Part shown: positions 43,851 through 55,691 of the stretch, piece after piece | Layout of the letters: every line of letters starts with the position of its first letter | How positions within the stretch are numbered: position 1 is the first letter of the stretch | NCBI GenBank assembly: GCA_018857735.1 | Contig: JABMCL010000813.1 | Location: 1,083,501-1,147,500 of the forward strand | Reading direction: 5' to 3' | Source: Alviniconcha marisindica | Lineage: Eukaryota > Mollusca > Gastropoda > Provannidae | DNA: 64,000 nt | Notes under the pieces: generated by a model | The model's input: only the letters and a program-made list of their open reading frames with translations | What the model was told of the DNA's origin: nothing | Databases searched by the model: none | Position numbers and translations under genes: made by a program

Positions 43851-44779
43851 AAAACTAAATGTGCATCATAATTGTCGTTATTCCCTTTATGTGCCTAATA
43901 TTTTCAGAGTCGAGAGGTAACCCAGCCAGGTTTTGCTGAGTCTGAACTTTTTGGATGTGCCCTTAGATAGTTAAATACGTGGGTTCTGTTATATACATTG
44001 ATGACATTGTAATACACTAACGACCTACATGAATCAGTTTTAGCATACTCTTTTTTTCTTTCTTTTTTTACAGTTTTTTGCATTCTTTTCAATTGTTTAC
44101 TTGTGTTTAGGATCGTTGTGGATGGTACCAAAGAAAAAAAACCTGGTCTGTGCTCAATGACTGATAGATAATTATCAAACAATATGAACTCATTAATATA
44201 TAAGAAATATCCAGGACTTCATTGCCCGATCTGGTTGTTTTGCCATAGAATAACAAACCTAACCAAACAGTTACTGGCATAAAAGCATTATTCTCTCTCT
44301 TTCTTGCTTTTTGACTCTTTTTTTAAAACTTTTATTTTATTTTTAATGTTGTTTGATATAAAAATGCCCGTCGTTGCAAAATGAATTTAGTAAATTACAC
44401 TTGTGAGCATTTACTATCAGCTTAGCTTGTTTAATGCTAACCAGTGATTTAGCTTTTCCATATTTATAAGAACATAGATAAACTTTGCTTAAACCGTAGA
44501 TGATTATCGCTATTTGTGAGTAGAACTAGGTTCACTGAAAGGTGTTCATAAGGATATGAAACTAACTTTATCAAGTCTGAAACCAGAGAACCTGTAGCCA
44601 TCCTGTGTCTTAGCAACGGGGCCAAGGGTCAGGCGAGCTAGGGAGAGAGATGCTGTTTGACGAAAGTCACTTTTTGTTGAACTGAGAACAAAATGAGGTC
44701 CACATCAAGTACACTTTATAAAATGTAATGGTGTGGTCTCGGGTTGCTCCATTGATCCTGATCACAGTCCCTAAGTTAT

Positions 44780-44836
44780 AATGGTGTGGAGTAGTCAAGA
44801 CCTTCAAAAAATAGCTCTTGACCACTCCACACCATT
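44780..44836. repeat. Small hairpin, 21-bp stem
   Basis: AATGGTGTGGAGTAGTCAAG and its complement CTTGACCACTCCACACCATT pair with one mismatch around a 15-base loop. The surrounding 43851-45278 is AT-rich with nothing else recognised. Confidence 0.85.
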
Positions 44837-45278
44837 GAAAAAATATGTTCTTTTTTTTTTAAGGAAAGAAAACAACAAAAAAACAAGCTTGATGCAAATT
44901 TGCAACAGTGCCCCCAGAGGAGCCATAGCTTTTTATCGAAGTTCACTTCCATTTTGCTATGCTTCTTTTTTCCAGCTAAGGCTGACTTGTGGGGTAAACT
45001 ACAAACTGGTGCTTACCATGCCTGCTTCTGCTTGCAGTCTGTGCAGAGAACTTCTCTTTATGTGTGTGGTATGAGGGAGACCCATAACTTTCTGGATGCA
45101 CAAAATCCTGTGACATCACAACAAACATTAGTGCAGTGTTGACATAGTTATGACACCGGATCAGTTCTGTTCCTTTTGGCCGAATTGTTCAAGATGGCAA
45201 AATTTCATGACATTGTAAAAACACCTCCATGGAGTAAATTTCATGCAATGACCTTATGGTCAGGGGACATCTTTCCAG

Positions 45279-45409
45279 CAAAAGTTTCCGGAGTTTGTCG
45301 GACTGGTTTGGGAACCAGTCACCACAGTCCACACCTCACAACTGGTGCAAGGAGTTTGGCAGAAGGATGTTTGAAGACAGACCATGGTGGCTGGACCATA
45401 TTACATTTG
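45279..45409 (+). CDS. Possible orphan coding exon
   Basis: An acceptor ACATCTTTCCAG ends at 45278 and a donor TTTG|GTAAGG starts at 45410. The 131 bases between are open and read SLSDWFGNQSPQSTPHNWCK and EFGRRMFEDRPWWLDHITFG. The pattern N-x-W-x-x-EF-x4-F recalls the start of the ligand-binding domain in metabotropic-glutamate-type receptors. That resemblance is from memory and weak. No neighbouring exons were found, so it may be a stray exon, a pseudogene fragment or chance. Confidence 0.25.
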
Positions 45410-45886
45410 GTAAGGAACAAAGAATACCCAGGAATTGCACATTTTATGTAAAAGCATTCCTGACTATTTGATCCTACTAGATACATTGAAATGATTTATC
45501 TTGTGATGATTTTTGCTATGATTTTAAGGTGGCTATTTTTCTTTCTTTAAGTATTCATTTATTGCAATAGTTTCATCATTTACGGTATATATTCAGAGTT
45601 TCTTTGACAAATGTACTATTTAAACAGAGATGTATACCTGGTTAATGGGCGATTTATTTATTTATTTTTTATTCTGCTCAGTCCATAAGTTCATATTTGA
45701 ATTATGTTGAGGTCAGTTTATTTGCTTTACTTTAGCATTGCTTATGACAGAGGTCCCATGGTGTTTTCTGCATTTGTGATCAGATTTATTTCACAGTCAC
45801 AATAAAACAAGAAGTGTGTATAGACACTTGTTAATTGTTCTTTTGTAGTTCTGTCAGGGCATTTCTGTCATTCACATGTGCGTGCA

Positions 45887-46240
<354 letters not shown>

Positions 46241-46530
46241 ATACATATATCCAAGATTCTAATCACACGGGGCCACAGACACAGGCTGCGCGCAGTGCCG
46301 TACGGTGCAAGTGTCCTGAAAGGACCACAACGGGTGATCACAGTCTTTGGCCTGCTGGCTTTTCTTGCTGTGCTGTCGGCTTCACCGCTGGTTACGCTGC
46401 ACTGTGGCCCACTGAGGACAGGGGTGGGTGCGGGCGCACTGGCTGTTCTAAAATAACAAAAAAAGTGTGCGCTCTAAAAGGGTTCTAGGCAAGGTCAGTG
46501 CACAACTGTACCCTCGCTCCTTCCCCGAGT

Positions 46531-49500
46531 GAATAAGTAAGTAGACATGGTGCTTGACGTCCACGGAAATCACAAGGCTTGTTAGGGAAGAGGGGAAGGG
46601 GGTATGGAGGTGGTAAGTAAGTAGACATGGTGCTTGACGTCCACGGAAATCACAAGGCTTGTTAGGGAAGAGGGGAAGGGGGTATGGAGGTGGTAAGTAA
46701 GTAAATATGGTGCTTGACGTCCACGGAAATCACAAGGCTTGTTAGGGAAGAGGGGAAGGGGGTATGGAGGTGGTAAGTAAGTAGACATGGTGCTTGACGT
46801 CCACGGAAATCACAAGGCTTGTTAGGGAAGAGGGGAAGGGGTATGGAGTGGTAAGTAAGTAACATGGTGCTGACGTCCACGGAAATCACAAGGCTTGTTA
46901 GGGAAGAGGGGAAGGGGTATGGAGGTGGTAAGTAAGTAACATGGTGCTTGACGTCCACGGAAATCACAAGGCTTGTTAGGGAAGAGGGGAAGGGGGTATG
47001 GAGGTGGTAAGTAAGTAAATATGGTGCTTGACGTCCACGGAAATCACAAGGCTTGTTAGGGAAGAGGGGAAGGGGTATGGAGGTGGTAAGTAAGTAAATC
47101 ATGGTGCTTGACGTCCACGGAAATCACAAGGCTTGTTAGGGAAGAGGGGAAGGGGGTATGGAGGTGGTAAGTAAGTAAATATGGTGCTTGACGTCCACAG
47201 AAATCACAAGGCTTTTAGGGAAGAGGGGAAGGGGGTATGGAGGTGGTAAGTAAGTAAATATGGTGCTTGACGTCCACAGAAATCACAAGGTTTTGGAAGA
47301 GGAAGGGGGTATGGAGGTGGTAAGTAAGTAAATATGGTGCTTGACGTCCACGGAAATCACAAGGCTTGTTAGGGAAGAGGGGAAGGGGGTATGGAGGTGG
47401 TAAGTAAGTAAATAGGTGCTTGACGTCCACGGAAATCACAAGGCTTGTTAGGGAAGAGGGGAAGGGGTATGGAGGTGGTAAGTAAGTAGAACATGGTGCT
47501 TGACGTCCACGGAAATCACAAGGCTTGTTAGGGAAGAGGGGAAGGGGGTATGGAGGTGGTAAGTAAGTAAATATGGTGCTTGACGTCCACGGAAATCACA
47601 AGGCTTGTTAGGGAAGAGGGGAAGGGGTATGGAGGTGGTAAGTAAGTAAATATGGTGCTTGACGTCCACGGAAATCACAAGGCTTGTTAGGGAAGAGGGG
47701 AAGGGGGTATGGAGGTGGTAAGTAAGTAAATATGGTGCTTGACGTCCACGGAAATCACAAGGCTTGTTAGGGAAGAGGGGAAGGGGTATGGAGGTGGTAA
47801 GTAAGTAAATATGGTGCTTGACGTCCACAGAAATCACAAGGCTTGTTAGGGAAGAGGGAAGGGTATGGAGGTGGTAAGTAAGTAAATATGGTGCTTGACG
47901 TCCACAGAAATCACAAGGCTTGTTAGGGAAGAGGGGAAGGGGGTATGGAGGTGGTAAGTAAGTAATATGGTGCTTGACGTCCACAGAAATCACAAGGCTT
48001 GTTAGGGAAGAGGGGGTATGGAGGTGGTAAGTAAGTAAATATGGTGCTTGACGTCCACAGAAATCACAAGGCTTGTTAGGGAAGGGGGTATGGAGGTGGT
48101 AAGTAAGTAAATATGGTGCTTGACGTCCACAGAAATCACAAGGCTTGTTAGGGAAGGGGTATGGAGGTGGTAAGTAAGTAAAATATGGTGCTTGACGTCC
48201 ACAGAAATCACAAGGCTTGTTAGGGAAGGGGGTATGGAGGTGGTAAGTAAGTAAACATGGTGCTTGACGTCCACAGAAATCACAAGGCTTGTTAGGGAAG
48301 GGGGTATGGAGGTGGTAAGTAAGTAGAATGGTGCTTGACGTCCACGGAAATCACAAGGCTTGTTAGGGAAGAGGGGAAGGGGGTATGGAGGTGGTAAGTA
48401 AGTAAAATGGTGCTTGACGTCCACAGAAATCACAAGGCTTGTTAGGGAAGAGGGGAAGGGGGTATGGAGGTGGTAAGTAAGTAAATATGGTGCTTGACGT
48501 CCACGAAATCACAAGGCTTGTTAGGGAAGAGGGGAAGGGGGTATGGAGGTGGTAAGTAAGTAAATATGGTGCTTGACGTCCACAGAAATCACAAGGCTTA
48601 TTAGGGAAGAGGGGAAGGGGGTATGGAGGTGGTAAGTAAGTAAATATGGTGCTTGACGTCCACAGAAATCACAAGGCTTGTTAGGAAGGGGAAGGGGGTA
48701 TGGAGGTGGTAAGTAAGTAAATATGGTGCTTGACGTCCACAGAAATCACAAGGCTTGTTAGGGAAGAGGGAAGGGGGTATGGAGGTGGTAAGTAAGTAAA
48801 TATGGTGCTTGACGTCCACGGAAATCACAAGGCTTGTTAGGGAAGAGGGGAAGGGGGTATGGAGGTGGTAAGTAAGTAATATGGTGCTTGACGTCCACAG
48901 GAAATCACAAGGCTTGTTAGGGAAGAGGGGAAGGGGGTATGGAGGTGGTAAGTAAGTAAATATGGTGCTTGACGTCCACGGAAATCACAAGGCTTGTTAG
49001 GGAAGAGGGGAAGGGGGTATGGAGGTGGTAAGTAAGTAAATATGGTGCTTGACGTCCACAGAAATCACAAGGCTTTTAGGGAAGAGGGAAGGGTATGGAG
49101 GTGGTAAGTAAGTAAATATGGTGCTTGACGTCCACAGAAATCACAAGGCTTGTTAGGAAGAGGGAAGGGTATGGAGGTGGTAAGTAAGTAAATATGGTGC
49201 TTGACGTCCACAGAAATCACAAGGCTTGTTAGGGAAGAGGGAAGTATGGAGGTGGTAAGTAAGTAAATATGGTGCTTGACGTCCACAGAAATCACAAGGC
49301 TTGTTAGGGAAGGGGGGGTATGGAGGTGGTAAGTAAGTAAATATGGTGCTTGACGTCCACAGAAATCACAAGGCTTGTTAGAAGGGTTAGTGGTAAGTAA
49401 TAAATATGGTGTGACGTCCACAGAAACCACAGGCTGTAGAAGGGGAGGTGGTAAGTAAGTAAATATGGTGCTTGACGTCCACAGAAATCACAAGGCTTGT

Positions 49501-50420
49501 TAGGGAAGGGGGTATGGAGGTGGTAAGTAAGTAAATATGGTGCTTGACGTCCACAGAAACCACAAGGCTTGTTAGGGAAGGGGTATGGAGGTGGTAAGTA
49601 AGTAACATGGTGCTTGACGTCCACGGAAATCACAAGGCTTGTAGGAAGAGGGGAAGGGGGTATGGAGGTGGTAAGTAAGTAAATATGGTGCTTGACGTCC
49701 ACGGAAATCACAAGGCTTGTTAGGGAAGAGGGGAAGGGGTATGGAGGTGGTAAGTAAGTAAATATGGTGCTTGACGTCCACAGAAATCACAAGGCTTGTT
49801 AGGGAAGGGGGTATGGAGGTGGTAAGTAAGTAAATATGGTGCTTGACGTCCACAGAAATCACAAGGCTTGTTAGGGAAGGGAGAGAGGGAAGGGGGTATG
49901 GAGGTGGTAAGTAAGTAAATATGGTGCTTGACGTCCACAGAAATCACAAGGCTTGTTAGGGAAGGGGGTATGGAGGTGGTAAGTAAGTAAATATGGTGCT
50001 TGACGTCCACAGAAATCACAAGGCTTGTTAGGGAAGGGGGTATGGAGGTGGTAAGTAAGTAAATATGGTGCTTGACGTCCACAGAAACCACAAGGCTTGT
50101 TAGGGAAGGGGGTATGGAGGTGGTAAGTAAGTAAATATGGTCTTGACGTCCACAGAAATCACAAGGCTTGTTAGGGAAGGGGGTATGGAGGTGGTAAGTA
50201 AGTAAATATGGTGCTTGACGTCCACAGAAATCACAAGGCTTGTTAGGGAAGGGGGTATGGAGGTGGTAAGTAAGTAAATATGGTGCTTGACGTCCACAGA
50301 AACCACAAGGCTTGTTAGGGAAGGGGGTATGGAGGTGGTAAGTAAGTAAATATGGTGCTTGACGTCACAGAAACCACAAGGCTTATTAGGGGCGGGGAGA
50401 AGGGGGTATGGAGGTGGGGG
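46531..50420. repeat. 3.9-kb satellite array of about 80-bp units derived from the S2 SINE tail
   Basis: About 50 units of 80 bp (shorter, near 71, where GAAGAGGGG is deleted) are built from GTAAGTAAGTAAATATGGTG, CTTGACGTCCAC(G/A)GAAATC and ACAAGGCTTGTTAGGGAAG. Reverse-complemented, this is the S2 SINE 3' tail. The right-most units (AGAAACCACAAGGCTTATTA) match the SINE best and run directly into a full SINE body at 50400-50600. CACGG units dominate at left and CACAG units at right. All ORFs in the array are artefacts. Confidence 0.96.
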
Positions 50421-50600
50421 AAGAGGGAGATAATATACCTATCGCTACACTGTCACGAGTCACAACCAGAATGACTCGGGCATTAAGATGGGCAGCGATG
50501 AAAACCATTTTAATGTTTTATTAATTGCGAGGGACAAAGTCGCAGACCACAACTTTTGAAGAGAAAAGAGAGCCAGAGCGGATTCGAACCGAGGTCCCTC
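50341..50600 (-). mobile_element. S2 SINE at the right edge of the satellite
   Basis: On the minus strand GGTTCGAATCC (B box) near 50580, the body, CGATAGGTATATTATCTCCC, and the tail merge into the last satellite units. It is the likely seed of the array. Its head abuts a truncated copy of the other SINE (50601-50842). Confidence 0.85.
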
Positions 50601-50842
50601 TTGTATGGTGTACACAGAACTGACGTGCTCCCAGACGGCAGCCATAACTTCACGTGGCATATACTGCAGCGATGCCGGAACAACCAAACAGCGCTGTAAG
50701 CACACCACTTGGGTGGATATTCAAAACGTGCTATAGAAAGTCGCTCATTCAAAATCACATGCGACAAGAACACAGTGAGTCTGCTCGAGAGCAGAGAATA
50801 GCTATAGAAAAGCGATCAATAATAATAATGATAGTAATAATG
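50601..50842 (+). mobile_element. 5'-truncated SINE (same family as 7570-7975)
   Basis: TTGTATGGTGTACACAGAAC, CACCACTTGGGTGGATATTC and the AATAATAATAATG tail match 7765-7975. The tRNA head is absent and is replaced by the head of the S2 SINE, suggesting a template-switch chimera or an insertion. Confidence 0.8.
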
Positions 50843-51817
50843 CAGGTTTTGGGTCGTAGAGTGCAGTCATCAGCTTTTGAGACGGATGACTATGGCTTTA
50901 AAGAAAAGTGTCAAATCACCAGTAGCTGTCTGATTTAAATTTAAAAAATAACCCGACCGCTCAGTGTCTGAACTTACATTCTCCCCCTCCCGCCCATCCA
51001 CGCACCCACCCTTACCCCCTCGCCCCAGCCGCTCCCACCCACCCCCGCCCCGCCCCCCATACAGTTCTCAGTCGGCGGTTACAACGGTACCATCGTACTG
51101 TGGACAGTAATGAGTCTGTTCAGTGTCGATTTCTACGATGTCCCGCTCACTGTGAAGACCCAGTTTCTGCATCGCATGAGTAGTGCAGACACTGTGCTCG
51201 GTGGGTAGTGTTGCTTAATGTCCTCAGATGTCAGTTGACCTATTAGGGACAAGCAAAACACTGCTCGGATTTCGTACTTGTCTTTATTTGGTGGCAGCGG
51301 CGGCGTGTGGGGGGGGGGGGGGCCGGGAGGGGGGAAGGGAGGGGGTCTCAATGGGTAGACCAGTACGGGGAGCGGGGACAGCTCAGTGGTACGGAGAGCC
51401 TGACTCAGTCGTGGTAAGTGCACGGTGCGCCGAGACTGAACGAATTGACGCTTGCTGATTCCCGCGGCCCGGCGGTGAGCTGACATTCAAAACTAGCGAC
51501 TGAGCCCAAGCTCCAAGCTGCACACAGAGCTCGGCAGGAGCTGTGTGAACGTCGAGGTGGCCATCCTGCGCTCCCGTCCCTAATAAGCCTACGGTTTCTG
51601 TGGACGTGAAGCAACACTTCAACCAACAAGCTGTACTATCCCGGTAAGGACGTCTGCAGCGCGGGATGGGAGCTTACGGGCAAGGCAGAGTTTGTGTTAG
51701 AAAGTGGAGCTTGTGACTGAATAGGCCATGTTTACTGCACGGAAAGTGCAAGCGGAAACGGACCAAAAATGTGCCTCAGTTATATGCGTTTAGATGTTAG
51801 GCATTCCTTTCTCGGCA
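50843..51817. other. Repeat-rich intergenic stretch without a gene
   Basis: C-rich low-complexity sequence (50980-51060), an R3 fragment (51195-51252), a G run (51308-51322), a SINE head fragment (51368-51392, GCGGGGACAGCTCAGTGG) and an S2/R3 tail piece (51530-51620) lie here. I see no supportable coding sequence. Confidence 0.6.
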
Positions 51818-52365
51818 CCGTCTGCCCCACTCATTTGTTGTGGTGTGTCAGTTCAGTTGGTAACGTCTGCCCCACTCATTTGTTGTGGTGTGTCAGTTCA
51901 GTTGGTAACGTCTGCCCCACTCATTTGTTGTGGTGTGTCAGTTCAGTTGGTAACGTCTCCCCACTCATTTGTTGTGGTGTGTCAGTTCAGTTGGTAACGT
52001 CTGCCCCACTCATTTGTTGTGGTGTGTCAGTTCAGTTGGTAACGTCTGCCCCACTCATTTGTTGTGGTGTGTCAGTTCAGTTGGTAACGTCTGCCCCACT
52101 CATTTGTTGTGGTGTGTCAGTTCAGTTGGTAACGTCTGCCCCACTCATTTGTTGTGGTGTGTCAGTTCAGTTGGTAACGTCTGCCCCACTCATTTGTTGT
52201 GGTGTGTCAGTTCAGTTGGTAACGTCTGCCCCACTCATTTGTTGTGGTGTGTCAGTTCAGTTGGTAACGTCTGCCCCACTCATTTGTTGTGGTGTGTCAG
52301 TTCAGTTGGTAACGTCTGCCCCACTCATTTGTTGTGGTGTGTCAGTTCAGTTGGTAACGTCCGCG
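51818..52365 (+). repeat. 45-bp minisatellite
   Basis: About 12 almost identical units contain TAACGTCTGCCCCACTCATT, TGTTGTGGTGTGTCAG and TTCAGTTGG. One unit lacks a base (CTCCCCAC). At 45 bp the array is open in more than one frame, so the ORFs across it are probably artefacts. Each unit has an acceptor-like GTGTGTCAG and a donor-like TTG|GTAACG eight bases later. Confidence 0.95.
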
Positions 52366-52586
52366 AGACAGTCTAGACTTCAACAAGAACAGTGTAAATA
52401 CACCTGCCATGTTTTTCGCTCAGCGCTGCTAGTGTCTTCCTCCGCCGCAAGTCCCTGTTCATTATCTGTTAAAGTTGTATTTTTTATTGTATCGTTTTTT
52501 TCTGTAGGTATAGAATAATTATATACTCGTGTGTGCCGGTGCCTGTGTGTGTGTGTCGTTATGCAGAATCAACAAACAAGGGAGTT

Positions 52587-52825
52587 ATGGAGGTGGGGGG
52601 GGGGGGGGGGGGGGGGGAGAGGGAGATTATATACCTGTTGCTACACTGTCACCACCAGAATGGCTCCTGCATTAAGATAGGCAGCGATGAGAGCCACTTT
52701 AATGTTTCATTAATTGTGAGGGACAAAGTCATAAGACAGTGTCCATAGACCACAATTTTTGAAGAGAAAGGAGAGCCGAAGCGGATTCGAACCGAAATCC
52801 CTCTGCTTACCAGCTTGGCTTTTGA
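52587..52825 (-). mobile_element. S2 SINE with a long poly-G tract
   Basis: The head GGTTCGAATCCGCTTCGGCT lies near 52780-52797 on the minus strand, with body and TATATAATCTCCCTC at the tail side. The tail's pyrimidine stretch has become a run of about 24 G on the plus strand (52594-52617). Confidence 0.8.
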
Positions 52826-53375
52826 GAGAGAACGCTCTGGTTCTGCACCACATACTCCGCTGTGAGCTTGGAGTCGGTGCGTACGGCAAAGCTGCTGCTT
52901 CAGTGACTGATTTTTGCCCCCCACCGAGCCACCATCAGTGGCACGTTGAAGAAAGGCTAAGCAGCTGCCAGGTATCCCACATCAATAACACAGACACACG
53001 CTGATTAGAGCAAACGCCGGGACTTCTTTCCGTCTTTTTTCAAAGGGTTACTGAATATTGGGTAAAAGCTGCAGACTCGGTGTTTCGCGAGACGTGCGAG
53101 ACGTTGTGTTAGCTTTATCCTGGGGTGACCTATTTTACGGATGACGGGGCCTACCATTTTTTTTTTTTAAACCACCAGCCCGCCCACTTATTACTTCAAC
53201 ACAGAAGCGCTGGGTGTTTGACTATGGGTCACCTGGTGTGAACTAGGACACCACCCGTTGTCCCACTGAGGACCGGGTGGATGTGTCACGTAAGTAAGTA
53301 AAGTAAACATGGTGCTTAGCGTCCACAGAAACCATAATGTGTCACGTTCAGACTTCAGATATAAATAGTGTGAAC

Positions 53376-53875
53376 AGGTTTGGCCTAGCGGTAAGGCGTC
53401 AGGAAGGACCTCGGTTCGATACCGCTTCGGCTCTCCTTTCTCTTCAAAAGGCTTGTGGTTTGTGGGCACTGTCTTGTGACTCTGTCCCTCACAATTAATG
53501 AAACATTAGAATGGCCCTCATCGCTGCCCATCTTAATGCAGGAGTCCTTCTGATTGTGACAGTAAACTTGGTGCTTAACGTCCACAGAAACCACAAGGCT
53601 TATTAGGGACGGGGAGAAGGGGGGAAGGGGGTATGGAGGTTGGGGGAGAGGGAGTTATATACCTATCGCTACACTGTCACCACCAGAATGATTCCTGCAT
53701 TCAGATGGGCAGCGATGAGAGCCATTTTAATGTTTCAGTAGGAAGTGATGGATAAAGTCACAGGACAGTGTCCACAAACCACAATCTGTTTGAAGAAAAA
53801 GGAGAGCCGAAGCGGTATCGAACCGAGGTACTTCCGCTTACCAGCCTAACGCTTTACCGCTAGGCCAAACCGGCT
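53376..53875. mobile_element. Two S2 SINEs joined in opposite orientation
   Basis: A plus copy (53376-53562) has the A-box-like TTTGGCCTAGCGGTAAGGCG and B box GGTTCGATACC, but stops in the body at TTGTGACAGT. It joins a minus copy (53564-53875) that begins with the tail AAACTTGGTGCTTAACGTCC and ends with the head. The two can fold back on each other over more than 150 bp. Confidence 0.85.
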
Positions 53876-53882
53876 CACCTGG

Positions 53883-54212
53883 TTGTGACAGTGTAGCGAT
53901 AGGTATATAATCTCCCACCTCCATACCCCCTTCCCACACACATGATTCAGGAGCTGTGTGAGAGTCGAGGTGGACGTCCTGGACTGTCCGTCCTAACGAG
54001 CCTTCTGGTTTCCGTGGACGTAAAGATTTATTGCACCGTGCTTCGGCATTGGTCACAACTTGTCCCTAATATGTCAACTGACATCTGAGGACATAAAGCA
54101 TCACTTCATCATCATCATCATCATCACCCCCTTCCCCCCTTCCCCCCTTCTCCCCGTCCCTAATGAGGCTTATGGTTTCTGTGGACGTTAAGCACCATGT
54201 CTACTTACTTGC
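53883..54212 (+). mobile_element. S2 SINE 3' part interrupted by an R3 repeat
   Basis: GACAGTGTAGCGATAGGTAT to CCATACCCCCTTCCC (53883-53935) is the S2 body-tail border. The rest of the tail (CCCGTCCCTAATGAGGCTTA, GACGTTAAGCACCATG, TCTACTTACT) resumes at about 54128. The R3 repeat occupies 53937-54125 and ends in (CAT)n. This is a nested insertion. Confidence 0.75.
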
Positions 54213-54344
54213 TGTAAATCTCTGACCGTCGGCAGTGCACCAGCCGAAAGGCTGGTTAAATTCACAGTTTGGGCTGAAAGCCTACATCAGGCTTGTTAGG
54301 TAAGATGCGATGACTAGCTATGTATGCCTTCTTTTGTCAAACTT

Positions 54345-54490
54345 CAGCATGTTGAAGACTGACAGTTTCAGTACATGCTGGGTTCTTTGGGTGTTTTCCT
54401 AATCATTCACTGAACTCTGACATGGACTACAGGATCTTTAGCGTGCGTGGGTGTTCTTTTTGCATACGTAGATCTATACACATGGGAGAT
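54345..54490 (+). repeat. R5 SINE fragment upstream of PON-B
   Basis: TGAAGACTGACAGTTTCAGT, CATGCTGGGTTC, TCACTGAACTCTGACATGG and ACAGGATCTTTAGCGTGCG match 4408-4520 and 6078-6250. This is the clearest copy of the three. Confidence 0.6.
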
Positions 54491-54508
54491 CTCGAAGGAC
54501 TTTTGGCA

Positions 54509-54953
<445 letters not shown>

Positions 54954-54993
54954 TAGTAAATATATCGATTTTTCAGGGTCAGTGAGGATCAAA

Positions 54994-55543
54994 ATGGGCG
55001 CCTTGGTGAAACTGTTGGTGGTGGTTGTTCTGGCGGTAACTGCACAGCAAATCCTCAGAATCCTGTAAGTGAGTAGGCCTACATACGGTAGGATGAATCA
55101 AATACACAATGACACCCCACCCACATAGACCTACACGTATGAGCACACAGAATCTCACCTACGTATGAACACACAGATAGTCATACAAACAGAAACACCG
55201 AACGCATATTGTATATAGCCTGGTAGATCAGTGTCTCTCGCAAACTGTTCTTCTTTCTGCATTAGGCCTTACAATTATTTATGCGTAGGCAGAGTGTGCT
55301 GATCTTTTTCATTCTATCCCTCTTTTTCGTGTTGAGCCTTTTAAGTCTCGTTTTTGATTCATTTTTAATCTAAACTTTTCTCCTTTAAGTGTTTATTTGT
55401 TATTATTATTATTATTATTATAGTTTGATATACTTTTCTTACAACTTGATCAACTCAGTTTTGTACCTGTGTGTCTGTGTGTGTGTGTGCGTGCGTGCAT
55501 GTGTGTGCGTGTGTGCGTACGCGTGTGCGTGCGTGCGTGGGTG

Positions 55544-55575
<32 letters not shown>

Positions 55576-55628
55576 TGTCTTTGTGCGTGCTTGTGCGTGC
55601 GTGCGTGCGTGCGTGTCGTGTGTGTGGT

Positions 55629-55691
<63 letters not shown>

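Noticed and set aside
46582..50306. Long minus-strand ORFs repeating VDVKHHIYLLTTSIP
   Set aside because: They are translations of the 80-bp SINE-tail satellite; the frame survives only because of the repeat period, and every break coincides with a unit-length change.
51769..52518. 249-codon repetitive ORF (CGVSVQLVTSAPLIC repeats)
   Set aside because: It is the 45-bp minisatellite read in frame. More than one frame is open, and there is no flanking coding sequence.
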